Assembly (NCBI GenBank): GCA_965216695.1
Contig: OZ244212.1
Span: 4,526,001-4,590,000 of the forward strand
Reading direction: 5' to 3'
DNA: 64,000 nucleotides
Source of the DNA: G965216695 sp965216695
GTDB taxonomy: Bacteria; Pseudomonadota; Gammaproteobacteria; Pseudomonadales; Azotimanducaceae
The translations under genes were made by a program, and so were the position numbers. Below the pieces are notes generated by a model that saw nothing but the letters and a program-made list of their open reading frames with translations, did no database searches and had not been told where the DNA came from. Of the stretch, positions 32,254 through 42,034 are shown piece after piece; position 1 is the stretch's first letter, and every line of letters starts with the position of its first letter.

Positions 32254-32775
32254 CTAAAAGATGGCCGGCATCACACCTTCGGTGCCGGCTATAGGTCCAA
32301 CCACCTGAGGCGCGTCAACCTGCAGATCCCACTCGAAGAAGAGGGCGCGTTGACTGATCTTCCAGGTGCCATTTCGCCGTTCCATCTCGTCCACATAACG
32401 AGCGCCGATCACCACGCCGTATTCTTCACCTTTATTGGGGAATAGCGGAGGCAGGTCAGGGCAGTCAGCTTTCATGCGGTGATGGGCGAGGATGTAGGTC
32501 TGCGCCAATGCGGTTTCACCACTTAGCTTGATTCTGATATTGGTCAGGTGATGCATGGTTTCTCTAAAACCCGCGCCCGCATCAGCTTGGCCCTCGAAAA
32601 ACATCGCGACGGGAATTGACTCGCCGCCTTCCAGATACTGATAAGTAGCATCCTCGTGAAAACAATCCAGCACACCCGTGAAGTCTCGCCGATCGACACA
32701 ATCGGAATACTGGTGAATCACCTCCGTAATCGCCATCTTGTCGGCAAGTTGTTGCAGCGCTCCGTTATCCGCCAT
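32254..32775 (-). CDS. SnoaL/NTF2-like protein, copy 1
   Basis: 173 residues from ATG 32775; an ATG three codons upstream is possible. 'MAITEVIHQYSDCVDRRDFTGVLDCFHEDATYQY' and 'TMHHLTNIRIKLSGETALAQTYILAHHRMK', then 'YGVVIGARYVDEMERRNGTWKISQRALFFEWD', are signatures of the NTF2-like fold used by ketosteroid isomerase-like enzymes and ring dehydratases. It is the only leftward gene in the rightward arm and is divergent from the molybdopterin oxidoreductase. It is clearly related to the two copies at 40887 and 41456. Confidence 0.85.
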   Translation of the reverse strand: MADNGALQQLADKMAITEVIHQYSDCVDRRDFTGVLDCFHEDATYQYLEGGESIPVAMFFEGQADAGAGFRETMHHLTNIRIKLSGETALAQTYILAHHRMKADCPDLPPLFPNKGEEYGVVIGARYVDEMERRNGTWKISQRALFFEWDLQVDAPQVVGPIAGTEGVMPAIF

Positions 32776-32847
32776 GGGCAGCACCTCTGATTAAGAATGA
32801 GTGATGTTATGTGCTTGATATAGTCCCATGGAGCGTATAAATTAGTC

Positions 32848-32865
32848 AATCAATTGATTAATTAA
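32848..32865 (-). promoter_or_regulatory. Palindromic AT-rich motif between divergent SnoaL and molybdopterin genes
   Basis: The minus strand reads TTAATTAATCAATTGATT and contains the perfect 12-bp palindrome AATCAATTGATT. It lies midway between two divergent genes (starts 32775 and 32884), a position suited to an operator shared by both. Confidence 0.5.
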
Positions 32866-32883
32866 GTGTGGCGGGGGTGATCG

Positions 32884-35055
32884 ATGGCGGAGACGATCGC
32901 GACGACTAAAAAGAAGACCTACTGTCGCAATTGCGGTGCGGTTTGCGGCATCGAAGTTGAAGTGGATGAAGCGCAGAACAAGATCATTTCTGTTGCCGCT
33001 GACAGGGATAATCCCGAAACAGACGGCTATTTCTGCATCAAAGGCAGAACCAGCATGGATTTTCACAACGGCGAAGACCGCCTGGTAACCTGCCGCAAAC
33101 GTCTCGATGACGGCACCTTTGTAGACATCGCGCAGGAAACGCTCATGGATGAGGTAGCGGTGCGGCTGAAGAAGATCATTGATGAGCATGGACCCCGTGC
33201 GGTTGCGTTTTTTAACGGCACCCACGGCTACGGCACCTTGAGTATGCCGCTGACGAAATCGCTCATGTATTGCATCGGCACACCCAGCGTATTTTCCACC
33301 ATGACCATAGACCAATCCGCTAAATGGATTTGCCATGGTCGCCTAGGCATGGTGCCGACCTGGAAATACAGTGATCTGGAAGCCGACGTGTTGATGGTAG
33401 TGGGCAACAACCCCGTGGTCAGTCATATGGGCAAGCCATGGTCTGGTATCAAAAACAACGCGCCGGGGCGCGCTATTCGCACGGCGAAAGCCCGCGGCAT
33501 GAAACTCATCGTCGTTGACCCGCGTGTGACGGAAACCGCCCGCTTGGCTGATATACATCTGCAGATCAAACCGGGCGATGATCCGGTCTTGTTTGCCGGT
33601 TTGATTCGCATCGCGATTGAAAACGGCTGGTACAACGAAGACTTTTGCGAGCGTTACACCCAGCAGTTTGGAGAACTGAAAACGGCGGTCGAGCCTTTCG
33701 ATCTAGAAATGGTGTCACAACGTTTGGGCTTCTCCAAAGAGACACTCCTTGAAGTGGCGCAACTCTTCGGCACCGCCGAGAAAGCATCCATTGGCAGCGG
33801 CACTGGTTCCAACATGAATCGCAACTCGAATTTGAGCGAGCACATGATGGAAGCTTATAACGCCATGTGCGGTGGCTATCGTAAGCCAGGCGATGAAGTG
33901 CCCAACCCCGGGGCCTTGACTCGAGGCGTGCCCGAGACCTTCACCATCATCCCCTCGATACGCACCTGGGAGGCGGAACCAAAAGCAGCTTCGAACGAAA
34001 CCATCGGTCAAGTTTATGGCGAGTTCCCAACCGGGATCTTGGCCGATGAACTCACCGCTGAAGGTCCCAACCGGATCAGGGCGTTGCTTGCCTTGGGCGG
34101 AAATCCGGTTCAGGCCGTAGGTGATCCTGAAAACACCGTTCCTGCCTTTGAGTCGTTGGAATTGCTGGTGACCTCCGACCCACGCATGACAGATACCGCG
34201 AAGCTTTCGCACTACGTGGTCGCACCGACCTTGCCTTATGAGCGGCACGATCTCACGGTTATCGGCGATCTTTCTTACCACCGACCATTTGCGCAATACA
34301 CTCAGCCCGTTATGGAGCCACCACCTGGCACGCTACCGGATTGGGAATTCATCTGGGGCATCGCCAAGCGCTTGGGCTACCAGCTTGAGCTTAAGCCCCC
34401 CATCTTTGGCGCTGCCTTTGCGTCGTTGCCAGACGGCTACAAACTGGATATGGAAAACAAGCCGACGCCTGAGCAACTGATTGAAGAGATCTGCAAACAA
34501 ACACCCATTGCCTTTGACGAGCTTAAAGACCGCCCAAGTGGCTACGCACCTGAGCTTGCGCCGCTTGTCATCCGCGAGCCTGAAAAGGATGACGGCGCCA
34601 GATTGAGCCTGATGCCGCCGGATGTCGCGGCAGAACTAGAAGCGGAACTTGAGCTGCTGGAGGAAAGCAAAGCGTTCCCGCTCAAACTATCACCCCGACG
34701 CCTATTGGAAACCATGAACGGTTCGTTCCGTGACGCTGAAAAAACCCGCAAGCGCTATCCAACCAATCCCGTCTTTATGCACCCAGACGATATTGAAACC
34801 TATGGGTTAGAGCATGGCGGTTCGATTGTGGTCGAGTCGCGCTTTGGCGCGGTGAATGGCGTGCTCAAGAAAGACCCATCCATAAAACCGGGTGTGGTGG
34901 CGTTAACCCACATGTGGGGGACGGCTCTTAGGGATGCCGGTAATGATCCCAAGGGTAGCTACACAGGCCGATTAATCTCGCTTAAGGAAAATCTGCAGAC
35001 CATTAACAACATGCCACAGTTTTCAGGTGTCGAAGTATCAGTCCGGCCAGCTTAG
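32884..35055 (+). CDS. Molybdopterin-dependent oxidoreductase (DMSO reductase family), copy 1
   Basis: 723 residues. Cys14, Cys17, Cys21 and Cys51 ('CRNCGAVCGIE', 'FCIKG') bind a 4Fe-4S cluster. The bis-MGD domains follow, with 'VGNNPVVSHMG', 'LIVVDPRVTETARLADIHLQIKPGDD', 'LALGGNPVQAVGDPE' and a C-terminal dinucleotide-binding barrel ('FMHPDDIETYGLEHGGSIVVESRFG'). No Tat signal precedes the cluster, so it is cytoplasmic. Its oxidised substrate is unknown. A paralogue lies at 53481-55628; in both a P450 gene is a neighbour. No selenocysteine codon is seen. Confidence 0.92.
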   Translation: MAETIATTKKKTYCRNCGAVCGIEVEVDEAQNKIISVAADRDNPETDGYFCIKGRTSMDFHNGEDRLVTCRKRLDDGTFVDIAQETLMDEVAVRLKKIIDEHGPRAVAFFNGTHGYGTLSMPLTKSLMYCIGTPSVFSTMTIDQSAKWICHGRLGMVPTWKYSDLEADVLMVVGNNPVVSHMGKPWSGIKNNAPGRAIRTAKARGMKLIVVDPRVTETARLADIHLQIKPGDDPVLFAGLIRIAIENGWYNEDFCERYTQQFGELKTAVEPFDLEMVSQRLGFSKETLLEVAQLFGTAEKASIGSGTGSNMNRNSNLSEHMMEAYNAMCGGYRKPGDEVPNPGALTRGVPETFTIIPSIRTWEAEPKAASNETIGQVYGEFPTGILADELTAEGPNRIRALLALGGNPVQAVGDPENTVPAFESLELLVTSDPRMTDTAKLSHYVVAPTLPYERHDLTVIGDLSYHRPFAQYTQPVMEPPPGTLPDWEFIWGIAKRLGYQLELKPPIFGAAFASLPDGYKLDMENKPTPEQLIEEICKQTPIAFDELKDRPSGYAPELAPLVIREPEKDDGARLSLMPPDVAAELEAELELLEESKAFPLKLSPRRLLETMNGSFRDAEKTRKRYPTNPVFMHPDDIETYGLEHGGSIVVESRFGAVNGVLKKDPSIKPGVVALTHMWGTALRDAGNDPKGSYTGRLISLKENLQTINNMPQFSGVEVSVRPA

Positions 35056-35087
35056 GTTTCGTGTAACCCAGAATTGGAAGAGTAGAT

Positions 35088-36130
35088 ATGACTGAACGCA
35101 AACATACTTTCAGTGCCGAACTACTGTGGTTAGTTTAGTCCCCTTCATAAATACCTTGGCAGACGACATGCCCCATGCCAAACCGGCAGACGGCGGCGAA
35201 AACTGGACCGAAAGTTTTATTTTTTGGATCTATTTGCAGGATGGCAGGCACTTTTATGTGCACTTTCACCGTTATCCCCCGGTCAGCACCATCTGGCGTT
35301 GTCTGGCTACGGTTTGTAACGATGACGGCACGGTGCTCGGTTTTCAGAGTTATGGCCAGGAACTATCGCTACAGGGTCCGGGCTTCCAACAGTGCCATGC
35401 GATTTGCGATCAACCTTATGAGTGCTGGCAGCTACATGTTGATACCGTGATGCAGCAGACAACACGAGACACGCTGCGAAAAGAGCCGATCGACGCCTTT
35501 GATCACAGTGTACTCACGCACCTGAAATTGGACCTCGAAGTAACGTCGAATACACCCACCTATGAACCGATGTCGTATTCGGGTGCAAAAGGTTCCAACG
35601 CTAACTGGACGCATTTCACCCCGTGTCGGGCTAAAGGCACGATCACACTTGGCAATGAGACCAATCAGGTCGATTGCCTGGCCTATCGTGATCACTCGGT
35701 GGGGCCCCGTGACTTTGCCAAGATGAACGATGACGGCTATGGCCTGGTCGGTGTTTTCCCCAGCGGCAAAAGTTTTATGGCCATGGGCAGTTACGACAAG
35801 GATGGTTCTGCGGGATTCAGTATTGGCGGCATCACGCAAAACGGTCAACTTTCATATGCGGACAAAATCACCACACCGACGTTTTGTGTGCCAGAGCCCA
35901 ATACAGAAATGGGGCGACTGGTGATGGAGACGGAGCAGGGAACCGCCAACATCGATATCCGTTTTCTCGATTCGGGCATGGTCTTCGAGCTGTCACCGCC
36001 CTGCTTACACTCGTTGGGATTACGCGGCGGCCTTCAAGGTGTGGGCATGCTGTCACATGAACATCGCATTGAAGTCCAATGGGATGGTGAAATTGGTGTG
36101 GGCTCCTACCAGGGATCGGCCAGAGAGTAA
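35088..36130 (+). pseudogene. DUF7064/hydroxyneurosporene-synthase-like protein, possible 5' frameshift
   Basis: The long frame gives up to 334 residues from a GTG at 35126. It has beta-barrel features such as 'ESFIFWIYLQDGRHFYVHFHRYP', 'YRDHSVGPRDFAKMNDDGYGLVGVFPSGKSFMAMG' and 'HEHRIEVQWDGEIGVGSY', which resemble the lipocalin-like CrtC/DUF7064 group. The GTG lacks a ribosome site. A well-placed ATG at 35088 (after GGAAGAG) opens a 16-codon frame, MTERKHTFSAELLWLV, that stops at 35138 in another frame. One indel near 35126-35138 would join them. Either the gene is frameshifted, the sequence has an error, or translation starts at a later ATG such as 35168. Most of the protein is intact. Confidence 0.55.
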
Positions 36131-36232
36131 CTACATTCAGGCGGGAAATGACGTGAATGCCGATGAAAGGACACTAATCGAAGCCGCTGACTGGCGCCCT
36201 GATTCCTGGCAATTTCAATTAGGGAGGCAACG

Positions 36233-37441
36233 ATGACTAAAGTCGAAGAACTTGAACTACCCTACTTAGATATGTTCAACCCGGAATTCGTCAAGGATCC
36301 ACATGCACACTATGCTAAAGCCCTTGAAGAGTCCTGGATAGCCAGGTACGACGGCGGCTACGTGCTGCTGGATCAAGAGTCGATGAAGGACGTTCTCAAC
36401 GATCATGAGCGCGCGCCCACTATGTTCGACCACATCATCAAAGCCTGGGACGCAGAGGGCACACCCTGGGCGAAGTTCCAGATGGATCATCCGATTTCCA
36501 GAAATGATGAAAGTCACAAGCGCCTGAAGACGTTGGTGATGCCGGCATTTACGCCGAAAAAGGCGGATCAGTTTCGACCTCTCATGCGAAAGCGCATGGA
36601 AACGCTGATTGATGAGGTGGTCGATCAAGGCGAGGGTGACTTTGCGAAAGTGGCTCGACAGTATCCAATAACGGTTATAGGCATGCTGCTTGGTGTGCCC
36701 CTTGAAGATGTACCCCGGCTGGAGAAATGGCTCCTGGCCCTCGTTGAAGGTGCAAGTCAGGACGTAGGTAATCTGCCGCTCTTGAATGAGGCGGTTGTTG
36801 GATTGCTGGACTACATGAGGCCGGTGATCGCGGACCGCAGGGCAGGGAATCGCAAGGATGATCTCCTGCAGGACATGATTGATGCCTGCGACAGCTCCGA
36901 TGATTTCAGTGACGACGAACTGCATCATTATGTGATCGGGCTCTTGTCAGGTGGATATGACACGACGATGAATCAGTTGATTCATACGGTGCAGCGCATG
37001 TGCGAGTTTCCTGAAGAATGGGAAAAACTCGCAGCAGACCCGGAAGGCAGATCGAAAGCATTTATCGAAGAATCGCTGCGTTACAAGAGCATGTTTGGTG
37101 CGACTGCGAGAACGACTATCCAGGCATTCGAATACCGTGGTGTAACCTTTCCTGCCGGTACAATGCTGACGATACCGTTGACATTTTCGGGGCTGGATCC
37201 CTCGAAAAACAGCTGTCCCATGGACTTTGATCCAGACCGGGAGAAGAAGCAGCATCTGGCCTTCGGTTCAGGAATTCACTACTGCCCGGGAGTGTTTCTG
37301 GCGAACGCGCTCCTGCAGGAGGTGGTGCCGGTCATTGTGAAACGCCTGGCTCGGCCCAGGATTAAGGGTGACCTGGAATATGTCGGACCGTTTGGGCCCT
37401 GGGCTGTTCGCGCGTTGCCAATCGAGTGGGACACGGATTGA
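36233..37441 (+). CDS. Cytochrome P450, copy 1
   Basis: 402 residues, class I bacterial P450. The heme-ligand loop is 'FGSGIHYCPG' with Cys351, the K-helix is 'EESLRY' (ExxR), and the I-helix has 'LSGGYDTTMN' with the acid-alcohol pair Asp-Thr. GGGAGG lies before the ATG. It hydroxylates a hydrophobic substrate with electrons from the cluster ferredoxin. It follows the DUF7064-like gene in the same direction. Confidence 0.93.
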   Translation: MTKVEELELPYLDMFNPEFVKDPHAHYAKALEESWIARYDGGYVLLDQESMKDVLNDHERAPTMFDHIIKAWDAEGTPWAKFQMDHPISRNDESHKRLKTLVMPAFTPKKADQFRPLMRKRMETLIDEVVDQGEGDFAKVARQYPITVIGMLLGVPLEDVPRLEKWLLALVEGASQDVGNLPLLNEAVVGLLDYMRPVIADRRAGNRKDDLLQDMIDACDSSDDFSDDELHHYVIGLLSGGYDTTMNQLIHTVQRMCEFPEEWEKLAADPEGRSKAFIEESLRYKSMFGATARTTIQAFEYRGVTFPAGTMLTIPLTFSGLDPSKNSCPMDFDPDREKKQHLAFGSGIHYCPGVFLANALLQEVVPVIVKRLARPRIKGDLEYVGPFGPWAVRALPIEWDTD

Positions 37442-37449
37442 TCTAAGAC

Positions 37450-38421
37450 ATGAAAGTCACGAAAGACATGCTGCATGAGGAACTGCAGCCTTACTACATG
37501 CAGCTGACAGCGCTGCCTGCCTTCATGAAGTACCGGTGGGGAGTTGGGCTGATGACTCTCGGCATGAAACTGGGTTTGAAGGGCAAATCGCCTGTGGGTA
37601 TCGATTGTGGTGAGGTTCATGTAACGAGCCGTGATGATGGATATGCCATCCGAACAAGAACGTATCGACCCGAAGACAAGAATCTGAAAGGTAGGCTGCC
37701 GCTGATGTTGTACATTCACGGGGGTGGTTACATTACTGGCATTCCTGAGATCGCCAATGAGCCGATCAAACGGTTTATTGAAACGAGGCCATGCGTCGTC
37801 GTTGCACCGGATTATCGCAAGGCGTACACAAAACCATACCCTGCCGGACTGAATGATTGTTACGACACGCTGCTCTGGGCAATCGACAACGCTGATGATC
37901 TGGGGGTTGATCCCGATAGAATCATTGTCGCCGGACACAGTGGTGGGGGTGGCTTAACGGCTGCAGTCACCTTGCGTGCGAGGGATAAGGGTGACGTGAA
38001 CATCGCGTTTCAGATGCCGATTTACCCAATGATCGATGATCGACAGCCTTTTGATTCTGACCGAGAGATACACAGCCCGAGTTGGAACAGTACGATGAAC
38101 AGGATCGGTTGGGGTGCCTATCTCTCTGATTTGAACAGAGCTGGAGATGCTATTCCGGCATGGGCTGCACCTTCACGAAACAGGGATTATTCAAACTTTC
38201 CACCAACAATTACTTTTGTCGGTACGCTCGAACCCTTCTATTGGGAAACTGCTGCTTATGTAGCGGCTTTGAGAGATGCCGGTGTCGAAGTTGCTTTTAA
38301 AGAGTACAAGGACTGTTTTCACGGATTTGAACGAATCGCTGGTGATACTGAAATAGGGAAAGATGGGCAGAATTTTACCTATGACAACTATGCGGAGTTC
38401 TACGATCGGTTCGTAGGGTAA
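37450..38421 (+). CDS. Alpha/beta hydrolase, hormone-sensitive-lipase family
   Basis: 323 residues. 'YIHGGGYITG' (HGGG at 90-93) is the oxyanion-hole motif of the HSL family and 'VAGHSGGGG' places the nucleophile at Ser164. A C-terminal acidic residue lies in 'FVGTLEPFYWETAAYV' and the histidine in 'YKDCFHGFERI'. It would cleave an ester or lactone, possibly formed by a Baeyer-Villiger-type oxidation in the same pathway (inference). It is 8 bp downstream of the P450 gene. Confidence 0.9.
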   Translation: MKVTKDMLHEELQPYYMQLTALPAFMKYRWGVGLMTLGMKLGLKGKSPVGIDCGEVHVTSRDDGYAIRTRTYRPEDKNLKGRLPLMLYIHGGGYITGIPEIANEPIKRFIETRPCVVVAPDYRKAYTKPYPAGLNDCYDTLLWAIDNADDLGVDPDRIIVAGHSGGGGLTAAVTLRARDKGDVNIAFQMPIYPMIDDRQPFDSDREIHSPSWNSTMNRIGWGAYLSDLNRAGDAIPAWAAPSRNRDYSNFPPTITFVGTLEPFYWETAAYVAALRDAGVEVAFKEYKDCFHGFERIAGDTEIGKDGQNFTYDNYAEFYDRFVG

Positions 38422-38494
38422 AACAGGTCTTACTAATTAACTGATTATTTTTATTCGCTTTTGCTTGCTTCGAAGAGCTTGTGTGATTATTATC

Positions 38495-38512
38495 AATCGA
38501 TCAATCAATTAT
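38495..38512 (-). promoter_or_regulatory. AT-rich operator-like motif upstream of the TonB receptor
   Basis: The minus strand reads ATAATTGATTGATCGATT, sharing 13 of 18 positions with the motif at 32848-32865. On the plus strand it contains ATCAATCAATTAT. It lies 55 bp before the receptor start. Confidence 0.4.
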
Positions 38513-38567
38513 CTTCTGGTTAGGTTGGTAGTTGTTGACTGAAACATGCATTGGGGAGAGTGAAGCT

Positions 38568-40808
38568 ATGGCGCAACAGGCAAAAAACATGCCAACTCGA
38601 ATTTGCTCCGCGCTGATGAATATCAGCATCGCTTTTGTAGGATTGTTGTCCTCGCAAGCGGTTGTAGCGGAGGAAGAAGAGATCATCGAGGAAATCGTTG
38701 TCACCGCGACCAAGCGTGGTGAAACGGCGCTTCTCGATACTAGTGGCACGATTAATGTGGTCACCGGTGGTGATCTGGAGTTCCGTGAGATAAGAAATCC
38801 TGAGGATTTGCGTACTGCAGTTTCGGGTGTTTACATCGATGAAGGTAGTTCAACACCGAAAATTTCTATTCGCGGTGTTGGGTTTGATAACTTCCAGATT
38901 CAGGCTGAGAACGGCGTCACGACATATGTTGATGGGGTCATCATTCAACGGACGCACGCTGTGCTCGGGGGCTTTCTGGACCTTGGCCAGGTTGAGGTGC
39001 TGAAGGGTCCCCAGGGTTCCGCGTTTGGTCGTAATGCCACGGGTGGCGCCATCAACCTGATCACCAATAAACCAGCGCATGGGTTTAGTGGCGAAGTGAG
39101 TGCTGGCGCCGGTTCTTTCGATCGTCGAAATGCTTCCATCGTCCTGAACAATGGTGGGGACGAGTTTGGCGTTCGTTTTGCGCTTTCTCATGATGAGCAT
39201 GACGGCTACATCGATAACTTGGCCACGGGCAACGATGACCTGAACGCTAAAGAAGAAACAATGGGTCGTCTTTCCCTTGCCTGGGATCCGACTGATAACT
39301 TTTCGCTTGATTACTCCTATACCTACAGTAACTACGATCTGGTGGGTCCAGGACAGGATCACACAACCCCAGGTTCTTCTGCGGCAGCGGCCGGATTTGG
39401 GCTGTTTGTCCTTGGACTGACCCCGCTGAACCCAGCAGCGCCAACCGGAGTCATTGACGATGACTACGATCTGGTCAACAGCATTGACCCTCGTACTGAT
39501 CGTGAACTGAATCTGCATGCCCTGACCATGGAATGGGATCTTGGCTGGGCAACCTTGAAGTCGATCACAGGTTACATTGATTTTGAGAGTTTCTGGCGAT
39601 CCGACGTTGGCCTTCCCAGTGGCTTCGTCGAAGGCCTGGTACGGGTGAGGTTCGACGACGTTGACTCGGATCAGTTTTCGCAGGAACTCCTGTTGACAGG
39701 TGACACGGACAACCTGAGCTGGGTCCTTGGAGCCTATTACCTGAATGAAGAAGCTGAAGCGAGCACCGAGTTTGATCTCAGTATTGGGGCACCAGCATTG
39801 CCTGTCGGGACTTTTTTTTCGAGTAACAACGGTCAGGAGCTGACATCAAAAGCTGTTTTTGCGGATGGGCAGTTCAAGGTAAATGACCGGGTGCGCTTGA
39901 ATGCCGGCATCAGGTGGACCGATGACGAGAAGGAAGCCTTCGGTACGCCAAGGCAGATCCACTTTCCATTTGGTCTCGTGATTCCGGGCTCCCCCCCGAT
40001 TGATGGCTTGAAGCTTACCGATGACTCAATCACCTGGCAGGTTGGCCTTGAATATGACCTTTCAGACGATGTGTTCACCTACCTGCGTATTTCTGAGGGT
40101 TACAAGGCAGGGGGTATTAATAATGGCCAAGCAGACTTTTACGAACCGGAAGAGCTGCTTGCCTATGAAATCGGTGCAAAAGGAACTCTAGGCGAGAACG
40201 TCAGGTTTTCTGTGGCCGCCTTCTATAGTGACTACGAAAATATTCAACTGTTTATCAATCCACCGGATAATCCTGGCAGCTCAACAATCATAAACGCTGC
40301 AGAGGCGACGATTGCCGGGATTGACATCGACTTGGATTGGCAGGTGACCGAAGCCTTTAGCGTTGATTTTCAGGCTACCTGGTTAGCGGACGCTGAATAT
40401 GACGACTTTATGGCTTTTGATGGCATCCTGGGTGCAGTGTCCGATTTTTCAGGTGAAGATCTGAACCGTTCCCCGGATTTCACTGCAGTATTTGGCGTGA
40501 ACTGGGAACAGGCCGTCACCGAAAATGTCTCTATTCGAGCGCGGGCTGAAGTCTATAAGACAAGTGAAATTGTCTACTCCTTCCTATACGGCAACCGCCC
40601 TGACGGAGCCTTAACCCAGGATGGTTATGAGCTGGTCAATCTTTATCTCACAGCAACCGTTAACGAGAACCTGGATATTCGCGCCTACGGTAAGAACATT
40701 GGTGATGAGTTCTACAAGGCTCACGCCACCGAAGGTGTTCCAGGATTCCAGTATGGCGTCCATGGTCGTCCGGACGAGTACGGTGTTGAGGTGACATACC
40801 GCTTCTAG
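38568..40808 (+). CDS. TonB-dependent outer-membrane receptor
   Basis: 746 residues from ATG 38568 (GGGGAGAG upstream; an upstream TTG is less likely). A signal peptide with core 'ALMNISIAFVGLLSS' is followed by a TonB box 'EEIVVTATKRG'. The plug contains 'LEVLKGPQGSAFGRNATGGAINLITNKP', and a 22-strand barrel ends 'GVEVTYRF' with a terminal Phe. Such receptors import scarce large or hydrophobic compounds at the expense of proton motive force. In this cluster it likely takes up the pathway substrate. Confidence 0.95.
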   Translation: MAQQAKNMPTRICSALMNISIAFVGLLSSQAVVAEEEEIIEEIVVTATKRGETALLDTSGTINVVTGGDLEFREIRNPEDLRTAVSGVYIDEGSSTPKISIRGVGFDNFQIQAENGVTTYVDGVIIQRTHAVLGGFLDLGQVEVLKGPQGSAFGRNATGGAINLITNKPAHGFSGEVSAGAGSFDRRNASIVLNNGGDEFGVRFALSHDEHDGYIDNLATGNDDLNAKEETMGRLSLAWDPTDNFSLDYSYTYSNYDLVGPGQDHTTPGSSAAAAGFGLFVLGLTPLNPAAPTGVIDDDYDLVNSIDPRTDRELNLHALTMEWDLGWATLKSITGYIDFESFWRSDVGLPSGFVEGLVRVRFDDVDSDQFSQELLLTGDTDNLSWVLGAYYLNEEAEASTEFDLSIGAPALPVGTFFSSNNGQELTSKAVFADGQFKVNDRVRLNAGIRWTDDEKEAFGTPRQIHFPFGLVIPGSPPIDGLKLTDDSITWQVGLEYDLSDDVFTYLRISEGYKAGGINNGQADFYEPEELLAYEIGAKGTLGENVRFSVAAFYSDYENIQLFINPPDNPGSSTIINAAEATIAGIDIDLDWQVTEAFSVDFQATWLADAEYDDFMAFDGILGAVSDFSGEDLNRSPDFTAVFGVNWEQAVTENVSIRARAEVYKTSEIVYSFLYGNRPDGALTQDGYELVNLYLTATVNENLDIRAYGKNIGDEFYKAHATEGVPGFQYGVHGRPDEYGVEVTYRF

Positions 40809-40839
40809 TTTCCCCCTTGGGAGTGGTCACCGTAATTAT

Positions 40840-40868
40840 GCGCTTCGCCGGTTAACACGGCGGAGCGC
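40840..40868 (+). terminator. Hairpin after the TonB receptor gene
   Basis: GCGCTTCGCCG (40840-40850) and CGGCGGAGCGC (40858-40868) form an 11-bp stem with one G-T pair and a 7-base loop. It lies 31 bp after the receptor stop. The following bases (ACGAATCTTCTT) are only weakly T-rich, so termination may be partial. Confidence 0.5.
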
Positions 40869-40886
40869 ACGAATCTTCTTATTGCG

Positions 40887-41459
40887 ATGGACATAGAAGA
40901 GTTAGCCCGTGAACTTGATCGCTTGCGATCAAGGGAAGAAATCAAACAGGTAATGAGCCTGTATCTCGATATGGCGGATCGAGCGGACCAGTTGGGTCAG
41001 GCAAACGAATGCTTCCATGAAGATGCGTTGTTCGTTTTCCAGAAGGGCAGCGATCCGGTTCTGGCGCGGGATTTTTTCACCGCGGCAGCGGAAAATGCAG
41101 AGCTCACAGGTTTCTTTCAAAGCCAGCATTATTGGTCGAATCCAATGATTCGCTTTATCAATGACGATGAAGCGGTTGCACAGTTTTACTTGTGGGCTCA
41201 GCACCTGGTACCGGCAGATAGCCCGGATTCCCCGCCATATTTCCCGACCACAGGCGAAGCCTATGGATTGATTATTGGCGCCAGATACTTTGACAAATTC
41301 ACCCGCAGAAACGGACAGTGGAAAATCGCCAAACGGGAATTGTATTTTGAGTGGGATGCACGTATCGATCCCTCGCTGATCAGGGGACCGTTAGCAACCG
41401 GGCGAAAACTTGTACCCAGCGAGTTTCTGGAATATGAACCGGATGGGGAACTGAATTGA
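40887..41459 (+). CDS. SnoaL/NTF2-like protein, copy 2
   Basis: 190 residues. 'RSREEIKQVMSLYLDMADRADQLGQANECFHEDALFVF', 'SQHYWSNPMIRFINDDEAVAQFYLWAQH' and 'YGLIIGARYFDKFTRRNGQWKIAKRELYFEWDARI' define the family. It is adjacent to and clearly homologous with the next gene (copy 3), with a 4-bp overlap, so the pair arose by tandem duplication. Function is probably isomerase, dehydratase or ligand binding; the catalytic residues are not assigned here. Confidence 0.85.
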   Translation: MDIEELARELDRLRSREEIKQVMSLYLDMADRADQLGQANECFHEDALFVFQKGSDPVLARDFFTAAAENAELTGFFQSQHYWSNPMIRFINDDEAVAQFYLWAQHLVPADSPDSPPYFPTTGEAYGLIIGARYFDKFTRRNGQWKIAKRELYFEWDARIDPSLIRGPLATGRKLVPSEFLEYEPDGELN

Positions 41460-42010
41460 CGCATGAAGAACTGATTGCTGAAGTTCAGGAACTCAAAGAT
41501 CGCCAGGAGATTGAACAGCTCCTGTATCACTACCTCGATCTTGCTGATCGCTGTGATCAACTTGGCCAGGCGCGCGAGTGCTTTCATGAGGATGGTCTCT
41601 TTGTCTACCAGAAAGGTAGTAAACCTGTACTGGCAAAAGATTTTTTTGAACAAGCTGCCTCCGATGCCTCCCTGGGAGCTGGCTTCGTGCAAACCATGCA
41701 TTATCTGACCAATGTCATGATTCGCCTTTTTGATGACACAGCGGTTTCGCAATCCTACATTTTTGCTCAGCACCTGATTGCTAAGGATTGCCCTGATCTG
41801 CCACCGCACTTTCCCAACGTGGGCAAAGACTATGGGCTTCTGATAGGGGCCAGGTACGACGATGTATTGACGAAGCGAAACGGGCAGTGGCGTCTCACCA
41901 GAAGAGAGCTCAACTATGAATGGGATGCGCGTATTGAGCCATCACAAATGAGCGGGCCGCTTTCCAGCCATCGTGAGTTTGTGCCCAGCGAATTCTGGGA
42001 TCAAATCTAA
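41456..42010 (+). CDS. SnoaL/NTF2-like protein, copy 3
   Basis: 184 residues from a TTG start overlapping the previous stop. It shares with copy 2 the blocks 'LxDxADRxDQLGQAxECFHEDxLFVxQKGSxPVLAxDFF', 'YGLLIGARYDDVLTKRNGQWRLTRRELNYEWDARIEPS' and the C-terminal 'FVPSEFWD'. It also resembles copy 1 ('QTMHYLTNVMIRL', 'KDCPDLPPHFPN'). The overlap suggests coupled translation; heteromer formation is possible but unproven. Confidence 0.85.
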   Translation: MTHEELIAEVQELKDRQEIEQLLYHYLDLADRCDQLGQARECFHEDGLFVYQKGSKPVLAKDFFEQAASDASLGAGFVQTMHYLTNVMIRLFDDTAVSQSYIFAQHLIAKDCPDLPPHFPNVGKDYGLLIGARYDDVLTKRNGQWRLTRRELNYEWDARIEPSQMSGPLSSHREFVPSEFWDQI

Positions 42011-42034
42011 GACCGGCTGCCATAAGCTAAGACC

